A stretch of 64,000 bases of DNA from Adiantum capillus-veneris (GCA_014529385.2 CM043971.1:57354709-57418708), one strand, 5' to 3'. Counted from the stretch's first letter, positions 22,562 through 34,216 are shown. A program made the numbers and translations. The notes: generated by a model from the letters alone, not told the origin.

Positions 22562-22879
22562 CATCAACCATATTGTACTTGATTCACTTTTTAAAAAAAG
22601 TGCAAAGGTAAATAATAGACCCAAAATAGTCACCCACAAGACGCATTGTTTGCAAAATTGACAATTGTACACATCATAGACAAACTGAATTGATTGGCAA
22701 ATGTAATAATGACAATTGTACAACATCATAGGCATAAAGAATTGATTGGCAAAAGGAATTGCGGTGACAAATGTAATAATATACATGGTTCAAAAAGACG
22801 TATAAAATCCGTCTCATGATACATAAGCTATGAGAAACCCTAAACTAATGCTATCTAGCTACGGCTAAACTGACGTCGT

Positions 22880-24193
22880 CTAATCAGACGTCTCATCGCG
22901 TCCAAGCGGCGTATCTGTCGGATTCTGCAAAAAAAGACAATAAGACAGTTTTCAGTAAATATAAACATATAACGACATTTATAAAACAATACAAAAAATA
23001 AAAAAGAGTAAACCCTAATACTAACCATGCCGCCGCGAGAACTGAGAATGTCCATCAGGGCGTTTAAGCCCTTCCTGCCTGCGTACTCGCGCTCGTACGG
23101 TGTGGGATCACGTCCTGTCATCGACCACTGTCAAAACATACAAAGATTTCATTATGTTAGAACTAAAAAACTCATAAACCCTAAACTATCGAACATGCAT
23201 AAAGAGCAATGTGAAAAGACTTACAAAATCGGCCTCAAATGATGCCCATCCACCGCTCCCCAAGTGGTGCGAGCTCCCTGCCTCTACTCGCGCTCTGGCT
23301 GCATCCTTTTGTTGCTTCCACTTGTCGGGATTCTCGCGCGCTGCTTTCTTCGCATTCTTCCAATCTTCTTTGGCCAGCCAATCTGGCCTATTCCACCCAT
23401 TCTTGATTGCTTTTTGCACTTCGGAACGCTTGTGTTTGCAGTATTCGCGCATTCGAATCTTCATCAGGTCTTCATTGAAGCGCTGATCCCGTGTTGGAAC
23501 GGGAAACTCATCATGAAGTATGCCGATGACTCTGTTTTTTAAATCACTTGGTACTTCACTCCATTTGTTTAGTATATAGTGTCTAAACAGCTGAGAGCAA
23601 AGACCACGCATGCGCGAGATCACCTTCTTGCCGTCATCATCCATGATGATGCCGCCGCTGATGTCGACGGAGTAAGGCAAGCCCTCTGGCCGGTGACGCG
23701 TGAACCTGGGTGTCCCGGCAGGGGTCTCTAGCGGCGTGTCGATGGGGGTACGGACGTCAGGTGTCTCCATCGGCGTCTGGGCGCCGAAGCGAGGAGTGTC
23801 GAGTGGGGTGGCTCCTGGCGGAGTAGGTAGAGGTGTGTAGCTTCTAGGAACAGTCAGCCGTGCAAAACCTGGCGTAGACGGCGATGCTGTGGCTGGTGTG
23901 GGGGCGGGCAAAGAAGGGGAGGGTAAAGAGCCTCGTCGAACACGAGGCGGTGTGGAGGCATCGGTGGCGGAATCCCCACAACAACCGCCACCGCCACCAC
24001 TAGAGCGCCGGTGTCTAGACGAGTGTGACGCTCGTCTCGTCGACGCCGAAGCTTCGGAGCGCGCCGAATGCTCCGAAAGAGAGGGAGATGCGGATGGTGT
24101 AGGAACGCGCGATGATGCGCCAGAGCGATGACGCTCCACGTACCACTGTCTCTGCTGCGGTGACAAAGAAGAAAGAAACTCCTCATCATCCAT
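22880..24193 (-). CDS. TNPA: TNPA-like CACTA protein (Transposase_24 family), 3 exons
   Basis: Exons 24193-23225, 23127-23026 and 22924-22880 have GT-AG junctions and lengths of 969, 102 and 45, each divisible by three, giving 371 residues and a TAG stop at 22882-22880. The ATG lies two bases after a good acceptor (aatgcag), implying an upstream non-coding exon. Residues 25-165 are rich in Ser, Pro and Thr with repeated Thr-Pro pairs. The later part ('EDWKNAKKAARENPDKW', 'GGWASFEADF', then 'TGRDPTPYEREY' in exon 2) is the conserved plant Ptta/En/Spm transposase domain. By family it binds subterminal repeats and assists TNPD. Binding here is inferred, not shown. Confidence 0.85.
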
Positions 24194-24465
24194 ACCTGCA
24201 TTAAACACACGAATATTTAAACTTAATATTGAATGAATAGAGTAGACAATGACGCAAAGACCATTAAATACAATGACGTAATGACGCATATAAATACAAT
24301 GACGCAATGAATCGAGTGATAGAAGAGGCAAGTCGAAAACTCAGAATTTTCAATCAAAAGATGTGAGCGCGAGTAGAAAAGAGCGTTACACACCATGGAA
24401 GCTACTTAGAGAGCTAGAGCTTTTACAGCACGGAGCAAAATTGTTCAAATACAATATTTGTGGCT

Positions 24466-27400
24466 TTAAGAGATCTCTCTCTCATCCTCGCATAACTCAG
24501 CATAACTTCCTATATCTATATAGAGCTCTCCGTTTAAACACATATCCTCTGTTTCATTTTGTAGCTCCTCTGCATGCACCCCATATAGAGTAGTAGCATC
24601 TTGATGCTCGTCTGGCACCACCGCAGCGGCTTCTGATTGAGCATCTTCTCTGATCTCCTCCATTGATGTCGTTGTGATTGGCACATGGTAGCCTTCATAC
24701 GTCCTTGCACTACGAGGGGCTACCTCTATGACGTACCACCAGTTTGATGTAGACTTTGTAGGATGAAATACTACCTGCCAGAGCCACATAACTTACATGA
24801 GAGCTTTCAAGCACATAACTTGTAAAAGGGGGATGTTAACTATTTATATACTTACTTGTTCACAATGCTCGGGTAGTACGAAAGTGTCTCTTAGGTCAGT
24901 CCATTTCTTAGTAGAATCCACCTCAAGAAAACCAGACTCTCCTCTACGCACAGTAGCGTTTCGACCCTCCATGATTATCTTGAACCATTGCACGTCGAAC
25001 AAGTCGACAAAAAATCCTCTGTAATCGATCCTCAAAATCTCTTGCAGCGTGCCGAAGTAAGTGAGTTCCGCCACCACGGGATCTGCATCAGAGGAACGTC
25101 GTCGACTAGACTGTTCAAATTTTGCCATGATTCCACAATCTTGAGTAAAACGCTTTTTGTCGATTCGTTCCACCCTAAAATGTCGACCTTTACACCATGC
25201 TGCTGTGTATGACTTATACTACAACGAACAAAGATTATGAGTGGCCGTTCAAACGTTTATAAATAAAGTCACTTGCTAGTCGTACATTGCAAACTTACCT
25301 TGGTCGCGCAACCCCGAGAGTACTCCCACTCTTCTTCAGTCACTTCGTCACCGCATTGTTGTGCGCTTTTCAATTGGTTGTGCAACCATCTTAAGCTCAT
25401 GAAGGTTGGTAGGCTCTCCAGAACCGCTGGATAGTGCATCGGTGGTCGTCTTCCCCGTCTCCACTCGATTCGTGCCCTTTGTCGCTCTTGCTTTGCATCC
25501 TCATATTGTGAAATCCACTTTTGCATCACTGGATTGTGAAGCATGCAAAATCGGTTGATTTTAGCCTCTAGATCTTCCGTCATCTTCTTCTCAACACCGA
25601 GATTGCACATGACAATCCCAGATATGCGCTCATCATCTATGGTTCGCCATAGCGTGTCCCGGGATTTATCAAATCCGTCTAGCCACTCTCCAATGTACAC
25701 TAGGGACTTTGATACCAACCAACCTTCTGCCATGCTACCCTCCGGACGTGCCTTTTGACGCACATATCCCTTAAGCGTTTTCATGAAACGCTCTAAGAAG
25801 AACATCCATCTGGAATGAACTGTGCCAGCTATTTCCACCTCATCAACTATGTGAATAAGAAGATGCACCTGAATGGTTAGTATTGTAGTAGGAAAATGTT
25901 TCTCAAACATGCACACAAGCTCCGCAGCATTTAGTTTGGCGAATGGTATGGAGTCTACGTCGATCTCCTTTTGTGAGATCCATTGCACCAGCTTTGCAAG
26001 TTTGTAGATTGTGTTACGGATGTCGAGAGACAAACATCCCTCAATGGCAACCGGTAAAATAAACTGTAAAGTATGTGCAGCAATGATATTAAAGTCCACA
26101 TTTTATGCAATGATATTAAAGTCCACTATGAACGTACCTGACACATTTTATGCCAATCGTGTGACTTCAAACCGGTAAGCTTTCCTTCTTTAGTAAAACA
26201 CGTTCGGAGCGAGTGCATTATGCCAGTGGGGGTCCGCAAAGATCGAATGGCCTCTTTTACTTTGCGTTCTTGGGCTCCTGTGAAAATCCATGGTGCTTTA
26301 GGAAGTTTTATCGATCCATCAGACGCTGTTTGCGGCCAATATTGCTCCATACGATCCACATTTCTAAGGTCAACTCTGGCTCCCAAAGTATCTTTCTTGC
26401 CGGTCAAATGGTCCCATAGTAGATTACCCACATTCTTGAATATGTGCATTGGATCAAGCAAGTGATTGATCACGAGTCGGGGCCAGTATGGTAACTCGTA
26501 CCATAGAGATAGTCTCTTCATCCCTGGAGGCAATCCGTCATCGCACATCTCCTTCTGCTCTAACCATGCTTGTGCAGACATCCTTGGTGGCTCTCTTCCC
26601 AAAAAGCCGTCGCGTAACACATGATTCTCCGGAAGATACGCTTGATGACCTTCATAGATTTGCTTCTTCAGTGAGGGTGCCCTACGTGCATTCAGTTTAG
26701 GTCCACATGTGACACATGCTCTGTATCCGCTTGTTTGAAGCCCTGCATGTATACACATGATAATAGATCAACTATGGGGAAAAACAAGATTTACAGTGTC
26801 TGAGAGAGGAGTGTCAATAGATCACCTGAGCATTCTGTTAGCCCGGGATAGTCATGCATGGTCCACATTAGAATACCTCTGATCAAAGCATTCCGTCGTC
26901 CTGTGTGTCGGCTCATATCCACCACCTCTATGCCAATCCACAATTGTTGTAGCTCTTCCAATAGTGGACGAAGATACACATCCATATTCCCCACTTTATA
27001 TCGCCCTGGCACAATCAAGCTTAGCCATAGGTGCCCCTTCTTCGTAGTCAACCACGGGGGAATGTTGTAGTTGACGATGACAACGGGCCATACACTGTAA
27101 GATGTTGATCTTTGACCAAATGGATTTACGCCATCCATAGCCAGGCCTAAGCGCAAATTTCGAGCTTCCCTGGCAAAATCCGACCATGTTCCATCTATAT
27201 GTTTCCAGGCTGCGCAATCTGCAGGAATTCGTAGCACACCATCCGAAGATTTATTCTCCTCATGCCATGATGCTAGGGCGGCCATGGACTTACATTCGAA
27301 GAAATGCTTGATGCGAGGAAGCAAAGGAAAATGTCGCAAAACCTTTTGTGGAATTTTTGTCCCGTGGAGATCTACTCGATATCTTTCGGAATCACATTTC

Positions 27401-28194
27401 GGACACTTCTCCATGTCTGTGTATTCCCCTCTGAAAAGAATGCAGTCATTAGGACAAGCGTGGATAGAATTGTAATCCATCCCCAAGTTTCGCAAAATCT
27501 TTCTTGCTTCATCTCGGGAATCTGGCATCACATTGTCAGCTGGTAGAATGTGCTCTTTCAGCAATCTACACAACATAAAAATATGATACAGTCGTGTAAA
27601 AATCTATCAGATCATTATACATTTAGAGTTCTATTAAAGTAAACTAATTGTAATAGATCACCTGAAAAGCGCTGTGACGCTAGTGTCACTCCATCCAAAC
27701 TTTGCCTGCATGTTGAGAAGAACCAGGAGTGCTTTCAATCTAGACATACGTGCTCCATTATACAATGATGTATCGGCTTCACTTTTCATATCATCATAGA
27801 TAAGCCTTTCTGAATCCATGATCGTCTCGATCATTTCATCAATCTCGGGCTCAAACATTGCCTCGTTGGGAATGTGCTCTGCATGATCATCCCCCGAGCT
27901 GTCAGAGGCTACATCTTGTGGCCTCACATATGCTGCTTGACCAAAGCGCCTGCGAATACGTCTATTGGGTTGCAAGATTGCTGCTTGTTGGCCAGCGTCA
28001 GAGTCCGACGAGTTATAATTGGCAACAACTCGATCTATAATAGATGGATCGAACTCGCCAAATTCGCGAACGTGCTGCAAAGAAACACGTCTTGTCCGTC
28101 GCACAGCATGCTTGCATTGATTACAAGGACATAAGACCCTCGTTGAGAGATAGGTGTTTCGGTTGGACGGTCCCACATCCTCGTCGCTACTCAT
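24466..28194 (-). CDS. TNPD: TNPD transposase of the CACTA element, 6 exons
   Basis: Exons 28194-27662, 27565-26826, 26742-26138, 26063-25299, 25218-24856 and 24774-24466 have GT-AG junctions and sum to 3,315 bases, giving 1,104 residues plus stop with no disruption. The N terminus has a CPC-x2-C element like the transposase-associated domain. Transposase_21 spans roughly residues 180-625, with likely catalytic Asp in 'GLAMDGVNPF' (about residue 322) and 'LLDPMHIFKN' (about 521). Exon 4 is DUF4218-like and exons 5-6 are DUF4216-like, in the usual plant order. It would cut and rejoin the CACTA ends. Exon boundaries were read by eye and match breakpoints of homology in the decayed copy at 35571-38813. 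Confidence 0.88.
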
Positions 28195-28256
28195 AATGAG
28201 GATAAAAAACTTATAACCTGGACAACAAATTTAATATTCTATTGGCATTCTTCGTC

Positions 28257-28260
<4 letters not shown>

Positions 28261-28300
<40 letters not shown>
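28261..28300. repeat. (CT)n tract upstream of TNPD
   Basis: Forty bases of CT, reading (AG)n on the coding strand, end 67 bases before the TNPD start codon. The decayed second CACTA has the same tract, expanded, at the same place (35406-35506). Confidence 0.9.
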
Positions 28301-28302
<2 letters not shown>

Positions 28303-29457
28303 ACCTCACATTCTCTAGTCATGTCCAATCCCCGCACACCTCGGTCTAGAGGTGCACGGAGATCAGAACCACCGGGTTATAATCTCGTCTTTATTGGTCA
28401 ATACCTATATTTGTGGGTACAAGAAATCTAGACACCCACGTCTACATGATACTGCATGTAGTGGACAAAATCCCTTTGCCTCTTCTCTAGCTGTAGCACT
28501 TCACTTCATCTTAACATCTTTTCACAGTAGATCTTTTCACTGTTCGTCTAACTCTAAACCCTAAACCGTAAGTAATTCTTGCGTGGACTCGATCTAACGT
28601 AAATAAGCGTAAATCTAAATAAACGTAAATCTAACTAAAAATAAAGCTAAATCTAATTTAACGTAAGTCTAATGACTAGAGGTTGTCTAGATGGTCATTG
28701 TGTCGGGGATGTAGTGACTCTTGCCGCCCTGAAGATCCACCTTCTTCCCTATCTTCTGAAGACATTTCACCAGTACTTTTGGATCGACGGAGCCCACCAT
28801 GAGTGAAGGCAGCAATACCCTATATTCCATTGAGGGCTGTCTTCACCCGCTTCATGCAGGCATTGCAGTATATGGAAACCCGCATCTAATCTAATATAAC
28901 GTAAATCTAAATCTAGCTTAAATAAACGTAAATCTAGTTAAAAATAAACCTAAATCTAATTTAATGTAAGTCTACATATAACCTAATCTTTAACGTCTTT
29001 TAAGATAGTTTCCTACGACGTTATAACTCTCTTCTTCCTGTGTGTGTGCGCGTGTGTGGATGTGTGTGCCAATAAAAAGAGATAAATGGTATAACCTTTC
29101 TATCACCCATGCCAAGTATGATAGATTGATTATGCCATTTCTCTCTTGAATAATAGGTCTTCAGTTCAACTCCTCGTCGGCTAGATCTTTAGGTCTTTTA
29201 ATTTTAATTAGTTTCCTACAACGCTCCCTTAGTTTCTCTTTCTTTCTCTCTCAATGTGTGTGCGTTTTTTTGGATCGTATGCATGTTTTCTTTCTCTTTT
29301 CCTCTCTCAATGTGTGCGTTTTTTGTTTATGCATGTTCTCTCTCTCTTTTCCTCTCTCAATGCGTGCGTTTTTTGTTTATGCATGCTCTCTCTCTCTCTT
29401 TTTCTCTCTCAATGTGTGTGTGCATTCTTTGTTTATGTATGTGTGTGCGTTTTTGCA

Positions 29458-29492
<35 letters not shown>

Positions 29493-29611
29493 AAAAACAC
29501 TATGTGTGTGTGTATGTGTGTGTGTGAGAGAGAGAGAGAGGGAGAGAGAAAGAGGGGAAGGGAACATGAGAATGAGGAGAGGGAAGGAGCATACCTGGCT
29601 CTCCTTCCTCT

Positions 29612-29661
<50 letters not shown>

Positions 29662-29727
29662 GAAAAAGAGAGAGAGAGAGAGAGAGAGTGAGGGAGAGCG
29701 TTACCTGCTCTTTGCTTGAGGGCGTCA
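28301..29727. other. CACTA 5' non-coding region with satellites
   Basis: No gene. It holds repeats of a 'gtaaatctaa'-type unit (about 28590-28985), a four-copy minisatellite of roughly 50 bp built on 'ctcaatgtgtgcgttttttg' (29249-29460), and CT, TG and GA runs (29458-29495, 29529-29560, 29617-29657, 29666-29690). At 29114-29172 a possible A box and the B-box-like 'agttcaactcc' suggest a tRNA-derived insertion, but only weakly. Confidence 0.6.
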
Positions 29728-29756
29728 AAAAACTCAGATCTGAGATCTGAGTTTTT
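29728..29756. repeat. 13-bp hairpin with 3-base loop
   Basis: AAAAACTCAGATC, loop TGA, then its exact reverse complement, just inside the right subterminal repeat block. The second CACTA has a hairpin at the corresponding place with a different stem (33746-33770). Confidence 0.9.
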
Positions 29757-29787
29757 GGGCGCGCTCGGTTATTTTTTTTACCCCAGC

Positions 29788-29912
29788 TGGCGTCGCTATG
29801 AGCGTCGCTATAAGCGTCGCAAATTTCTTTGTAAATTTGCGACGTTCATAGCGACGCTTATAGCGACGCCGGGAATTTTTTTTTTTGAGCGTCGCTGTGT
29901 GAGCGTCGCTAA
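29788..29912. repeat. CACTA subterminal repeats, right end
   Basis: CGTCGCTA-type repeats in both orientations. 29789-29826 and 29833-29870 are 38-base inverted arms, with three mismatches by eye, around a 6-base loop. This mirrors the palindrome at the left end. Confidence 0.93.
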
Positions 29913-29936
29913 TATGAAGAGCCTCTTGTAGTGCCA

Positions 29937-30146
29937 TGCAAATCCGGTCCTCAACTGTTGTCAATTGCTTAATTTCTCTCTCTTTTGAAGTATTGTTCAT
30001 GCTATCTAACTAGGTGTGATACTTTTTGTTTCTCTCTCCACCCAAGCACTCTTGTTATTCTCATTAGGAAGCTATTCTAATGAAATGCTCACTATGTTCA
30101 TGCTATTTTCTGTTACACACAAGTTACTAGGTCATTAAATGTTACA
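29937..30146 (+). repeat. 3' LTR of gypsy element, piece 3
   Basis: Continues the LTR after the CACTA element to its end at TTACA. It matches 9472-9677. Confidence 0.93.
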
Positions 30147-30836
30147 TTGGTATCAGAGCACAAGGTTTCTCTTTTCTTGCTCAAGAAGGGAGGTCCTCAA
30201 GCTAGCTATAAATGGTTGGTACTATTAATTGCATGTGAGCAAGTAGAATAGGGAATTTTCAGCCTTGCAGTGTGCCTGCCTTTGTGCAATTAACAGGGCA
30301 TCACCATCGAGAGCTATGGTATTAATAGTGGAGTCCTATGGGGCTTGCCTACGGCTTAGCCACTATTGAGCTATTAGAAGCTTGACAGGAGCCGATGCTG
30401 TTTTGGTGTTGAACGACTCTCTCTTCTATTCCTTGCAATTAATAGTATTTGAGCCACGAGTACAGTAGCTTGAGTGCTTTTTCTAAAGGGGTAAAGAGGA
30501 GTAGCAACTAGGGCTTGAAGTGCCAAAGTACACCTAAAAAGTTTACACCTAAAAGTTGTTAGAATGGCTGACAATAGTAAAGAGAGTGAAATTAATGTTG
30601 ATAACTTTGATTTTGCTAATGAACAAGCTACTAATGATGGCCCGATGCTTGTTAACTATCTTGTTTCTAGGCTTCAACAAGCCATGGGCAATCCATCCCT
30701 CCAAAGTGAAGTGCAACGGTAGCTTCGTGCTCATGGGATTCTCCAAGCTCCCCACCATGACGAGAGAGCACCTAGGAAGCCTCCTTGCGAGACTTCCAAA
30801 AGAGGTCTCCTCCGATTCGGGAAGAAGAAGAGGATT
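30147..30836 (+). pseudogene. Second, truncated internal region of the same gypsy family
   Basis: The exact primer site TGGTATCAGAGC (30148-30159), the leader and the first part of gag (ATG at 30564) follow the LTR and parallel 9678-10350. Here the gag frame runs past the point where the first copy lost a base ('GPMLVNYLVSRLQQAMGN') but meets a TAG soon after. The match ends near 30836 at 'gaagaagaggatt'. An LTR shared by two internal regions indicates a tandem array made by recombination. Confidence 0.85.
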
Positions 30837-31238
30837 AGGTGAAAGAAGATTATGTGTGACATAATGTCCATGTTTAAAACAAATTCAACACCCTCTCACA
30901 AGGGTTTACATAAGATAATGCTTACTTAATATCTCTCCCAAATAGAAAAAAGGAATCATTAAGCTCAAAGTAGATTTGGCTCACACTGTTGTACTTTGTT
31001 TACACTAATCTGAATATATTCCCATTCCAACCTTTAGTTCTAGTTTCTAGTCTCAATTTATAGTTAAGTCTATATTTCAGTTCCAGTCTCAGTATTTCTA
31101 ATGCTTGAAGTCGTGATTTGATCTGAACGAACTCTAATTGACCAACCTGGAATAGTTGTCATGAATGTTTGGCTCATTCCATTTTGGCGATCACGATGGC
31201 TTGAGCTAAGGTGCTCTTGACAAATGGACTATCTCCCA
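30837..31238 (+). repeat. Probable LTR of a third gypsy element
   Basis: No reading frame. It ends 'tctccca' two bases before a primer-like TGGTGTTAAAGC at 31241, so it is probably an LTR. Its start is unclear, possibly a TG near 30854. No second copy lies in the window to confirm it. Confidence 0.35.
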
Positions 31239-31240
31239 GT

Positions 31241-33604
31241 TGGTGTTAAAGCTAGTTGTAATAGATCATGCCGCCTAGACGAGTTGCACGAGGCAGAAGG
31301 CCAGCTACCAGATTCATGGATGATCCGGACTGTGTCAGCACAATCCAAGAAGAGTTAGAGTGAAGCTATGATATTGAGAGAACATGGGAATGAGACAAAT
31401 GTTCCTCCAAGACCAAGAACAGATGATGAATCAAGGGATTCTCAGCACTCAACCAGAAACATATTGAGGATAGTGAGGGCAGCAAGGGAAGTCATAGATT
31501 AATGAGACATAAATCTGTAAAGAAGCATGAAGATGACATAATGTTTGAGACTGACGATAACAACGATTAGGAAGTTGATACAGATTATGACTACAAAAGA
31601 CCCAAAGACAGAAACCCAATTCACAAAACCAGATCCTGTCATCATTAACATTCCACTGACCTGAAAATCTCATTTTGCGTCTTCAAAGGGGGAAAGAAAG
31701 ACGATCCAGACATACACACTTGAAAATCTCATTTTTAGTCTTCAAAGGGGGAAAGAACGGCGATCCAGACATACACATCCAAGCCTTCGAGCAGTATGTT
31801 GAAATCAAGGATATAGATGAGGATGAATACTGAAGGAGGCAGCTAGAAAATGGTACTACCATTATTCAGCCTGCCATCTCGAATCCAACAATAAGCTAAT
31901 TGAAGCCTTTTGACAGTAGTATTCAAATAATAGAGGACATATTGTGTGAACTAGATAAAATCAAGCAAGGCAAATTATCGGTCAGAAGTTATGTGGAAAA
32001 GATCAAGCACTTGACCAGACAATTGCAAGAGCCTCCATCAGAAAAAAGGATCAGAGCTTGGTTCCTTAATGATTTCAGAAGCAAAAATCTAAAGGGACAA
32101 GAGATTCCAACACCCACAAAGAAATTTAATGATTTGGTTCATAGAGCACTAAAGTTGAAACAATAAATCAAAAAGGAGAAGGGCCACAAGAAAAGACAAT
32201 CCAATGACAATGAGTCATCAACTGAAGGGTCAGAGTCCATCACTACTTCCAACTCATCTAAGAGTGACTCATATGAAAAAGTCAAAGACAAGAAGAAAGG
32301 ATCTTGGACCAAAATGTTGGAAGAAATATCGAAGCAAATTGCTAAAATGGTTAAAACAAGATCTTATCAGTCAAAAAGATGGAGATCTGTGTTCAAAATG
32401 CATATCGAGAGACCACAGATTTAATGAGTGTTCACAGTGCACATACTGCAAGGCTTATGGGCATGTATGGAATAAATGTGGAATCAAGATCCACCATTTC
32501 AAGAAGGGAAAAGACTTATTAGTGATTGCACTAACAAATCGTGAAGTAGTTAAAGCAGATGGGGCAAGTGTCTCCAAGGAAAATGAGACAACCATGAGTA
32601 CTTGTGGTGACAGAGGCAAATACCAAGGGGGTGTTTGCAAGGGTAGAGGTAGAGGTGACTTTGGGAAAAGAAGCTTAAACCGTTATACTTGCCAAAAATA
32701 TGGTCACTTTGCAGCTCAATGCATAGAGGCTGCCAAGCCAGAAGGGTATGAACAAAAAGCACTTGAACCAGTGTCAGTGAGGGTGGTGACCAGAAGTAAA
32801 GGGGTTGTGATTGAAGAAATCCCAGAAGAACCTGAGAAGAAGCAAACAGCTAAAACCAAGAAGTGGGAGCAGCAGAGAGTCATATGGAACGCAAAAGGCA
32901 AAGAGAAAATAGTTGATGAATGGAAAGAACAATGAGAGATGGCAACCAAGATTATAGAGAATCTGGCAAAGAAGATGCTAGAACAGCCAGAGTGTTCAGA
33001 TGATCAAAAAATTCAGAAACTATAGCCTTAACTTGCGGGGGTTCAAGAAGAGCACTTGCCACAAACAGAGGAGAATGCAGTATCTGGATTGTATGAATCT
33101 AGTTCAAAGTTGGGTTGAAGAAGTGACTTGGCCGAAGCTAGAGGTATTGAACTGATTAAGGACCGGTCAAAGAGTCCATCACATGGCTAGTCACCTACTA
33201 GATAAAGGAAGTCAGACCAGTGGAACTACGAAGAGATCCAAGTGGAGGAGAAAAAATCCAGTTTAGATGGTAGTTTTGGTAATGAGTAGGACAAAATGTA
33301 TGTGAAGGTCTACGAAAGAATCCAAAACTTGATAGTAGAGTTGGACGATATCAGACGCACATTACCAGAGGCTGCAAAGTTCATTAGACAAAAAACAAAG
33401 TCAAAAGATGAAGCAAGAGCAATGGACCTGGTAGCCATCAGGGATGATGAGGTCCCAGTTATTCAAGCCGATTACAAGCCAAGGAAGTAGTGGGAACCAT
33501 TATCTGGAGTAATAATGGATGGGTGCACTGGTGTTAACATCCTCAGAGAGCATCTGAGGCAGAAACTAGGGATTCGTGATTTAAAACTGGCACCATTTAG
33601 AGTG
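31241..33604 (+). pseudogene. Gypsy gag and protease remnant
   Basis: A basic start 'MPPRRVARGRR' at 31268 opens a decayed gag. A capsid-like segment lies at 31900-32166 ('VRSYVEKIKHLTRQLQ'). The segment 32204-32935 has Cys/His motifs ('CSKCISRDHRFNEC', 'CTYCKAYGHVWNKC' and the partial 'TCQKYGHFAAQC'). A protease-like block, 'VIMDGCTGVNIL', has its Asp at 33518-33520, after a TAG at 33488. The family usually has DGGSGVNI-type sequence, and a Cys replaces one Gly here. The element stops at 33604, where the second CACTA begins, so polymerase is absent from this window. Confidence 0.6.
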
Positions 33605-33745
33605 CACTACAAGAGGTACTTCACATTAGCGATGCTCGCAGTGCGACGCCCAAAAGTGAAAATCCACGGTGTCGCTATTTTCTTTGTTGCATAGAGACGT
33701 CCATAACGACGGTGACATGGGTAAAAAATAAATCAAGAGCGTCAA

Positions 33746-33770
33746 AAACTCACATCTCAAATGTGAGTTT
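33746..33770. repeat. Hairpin near the end of the decayed CACTA
   Basis: AAACTCACAT, loop CTCAA, then ATGTGAGTTT. It sits where the first CACTA has its 13-bp hairpin, with the outer AAACTCA kept and the inner stem changed on both sides. Confidence 0.85.
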
Positions 33771-33823
33771 CGGTGCTCAAGCGAAAGAGGTAAACCCGTG
33801 CTCTCCCTCTCTCTCTCTTTCTT

Positions 33824-33837
33824 CCACACACACACAC

Positions 33838-33910
<73 letters not shown>

Positions 33911-34030
33911 AGAGGAAGAAGAGCCATGTATGCTCCTTCCCTCTCCTCTCTCTCATGTTCCCTTCCCCTCTTTCTCTCTCTCTCTCCCTGTCTCTCTCTC
34001 TCTCTCTCACACACACACATTGTGTCTTTG

Positions 34031-34080
<50 letters not shown>

Positions 34081-34151
34081 CACATACATAAACAAAAAAC
34101 ACACACACATACACACACATGCATAAACAAAGAATGCATACACACACACAC

Positions 34152-34216
<65 letters not shown>

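Larger units (their letters stand above)
22268..29933 (-). mobile_element. Structurally complete CACTA (En/Spm) element, 7.7 kb
   Basis: CACTACAAGAGG at 22268-22279 is matched by its exact reverse complement at 29922-29933, and CCA flanks both sides (22265-22267, 29934-29936). Removing the element with one CCA restores the gypsy LTR. Subterminal CGTCGCTA/TAGCGACG repeats fill both ends, as in plant CACTA families. Two transposase genes on the minus strand both assemble into open coding sequences. It therefore has every known part of an autonomous element. Whether it is transcribed cannot be told from sequence. Confidence 0.95.
8097..30146 (+). mobile_element. Chromodomain-type Ty3/gypsy element, 3' LTR split by two insertions
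   Basis: A 1,581-bp 5' LTR (8097-9677), primer site, decayed gag-pol and a 3' LTR are on the plus strand. The 3' LTR starts at 15360, is interrupted by a copia element (16583-22120) and a CACTA element (22268-29933), and ends at 30146. The three LTR pieces add to about 1,575 bp, matching the 5' copy. The order protease, reverse transcriptase, RNase H, integrase places it in Ty3/gypsy, and a C-terminal chromodomain-like segment points to the chromovirus branch. Frameshifts and stops make it non-autonomous now. Confidence 0.9.

Noticed and set aside
23854-24210. 118-codon minus-strand frame and an 80-codon plus-strand frame
   Set aside because: Shadows of the Ser/Pro-rich TNPA-like exon, which has conserved domain sequence and correct splice sites.
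29254-29750. Several 90-164 codon frames of Ser-Leu and Cys-Val repeats
   Set aside because: Microsatellite translations present in three frames at once.
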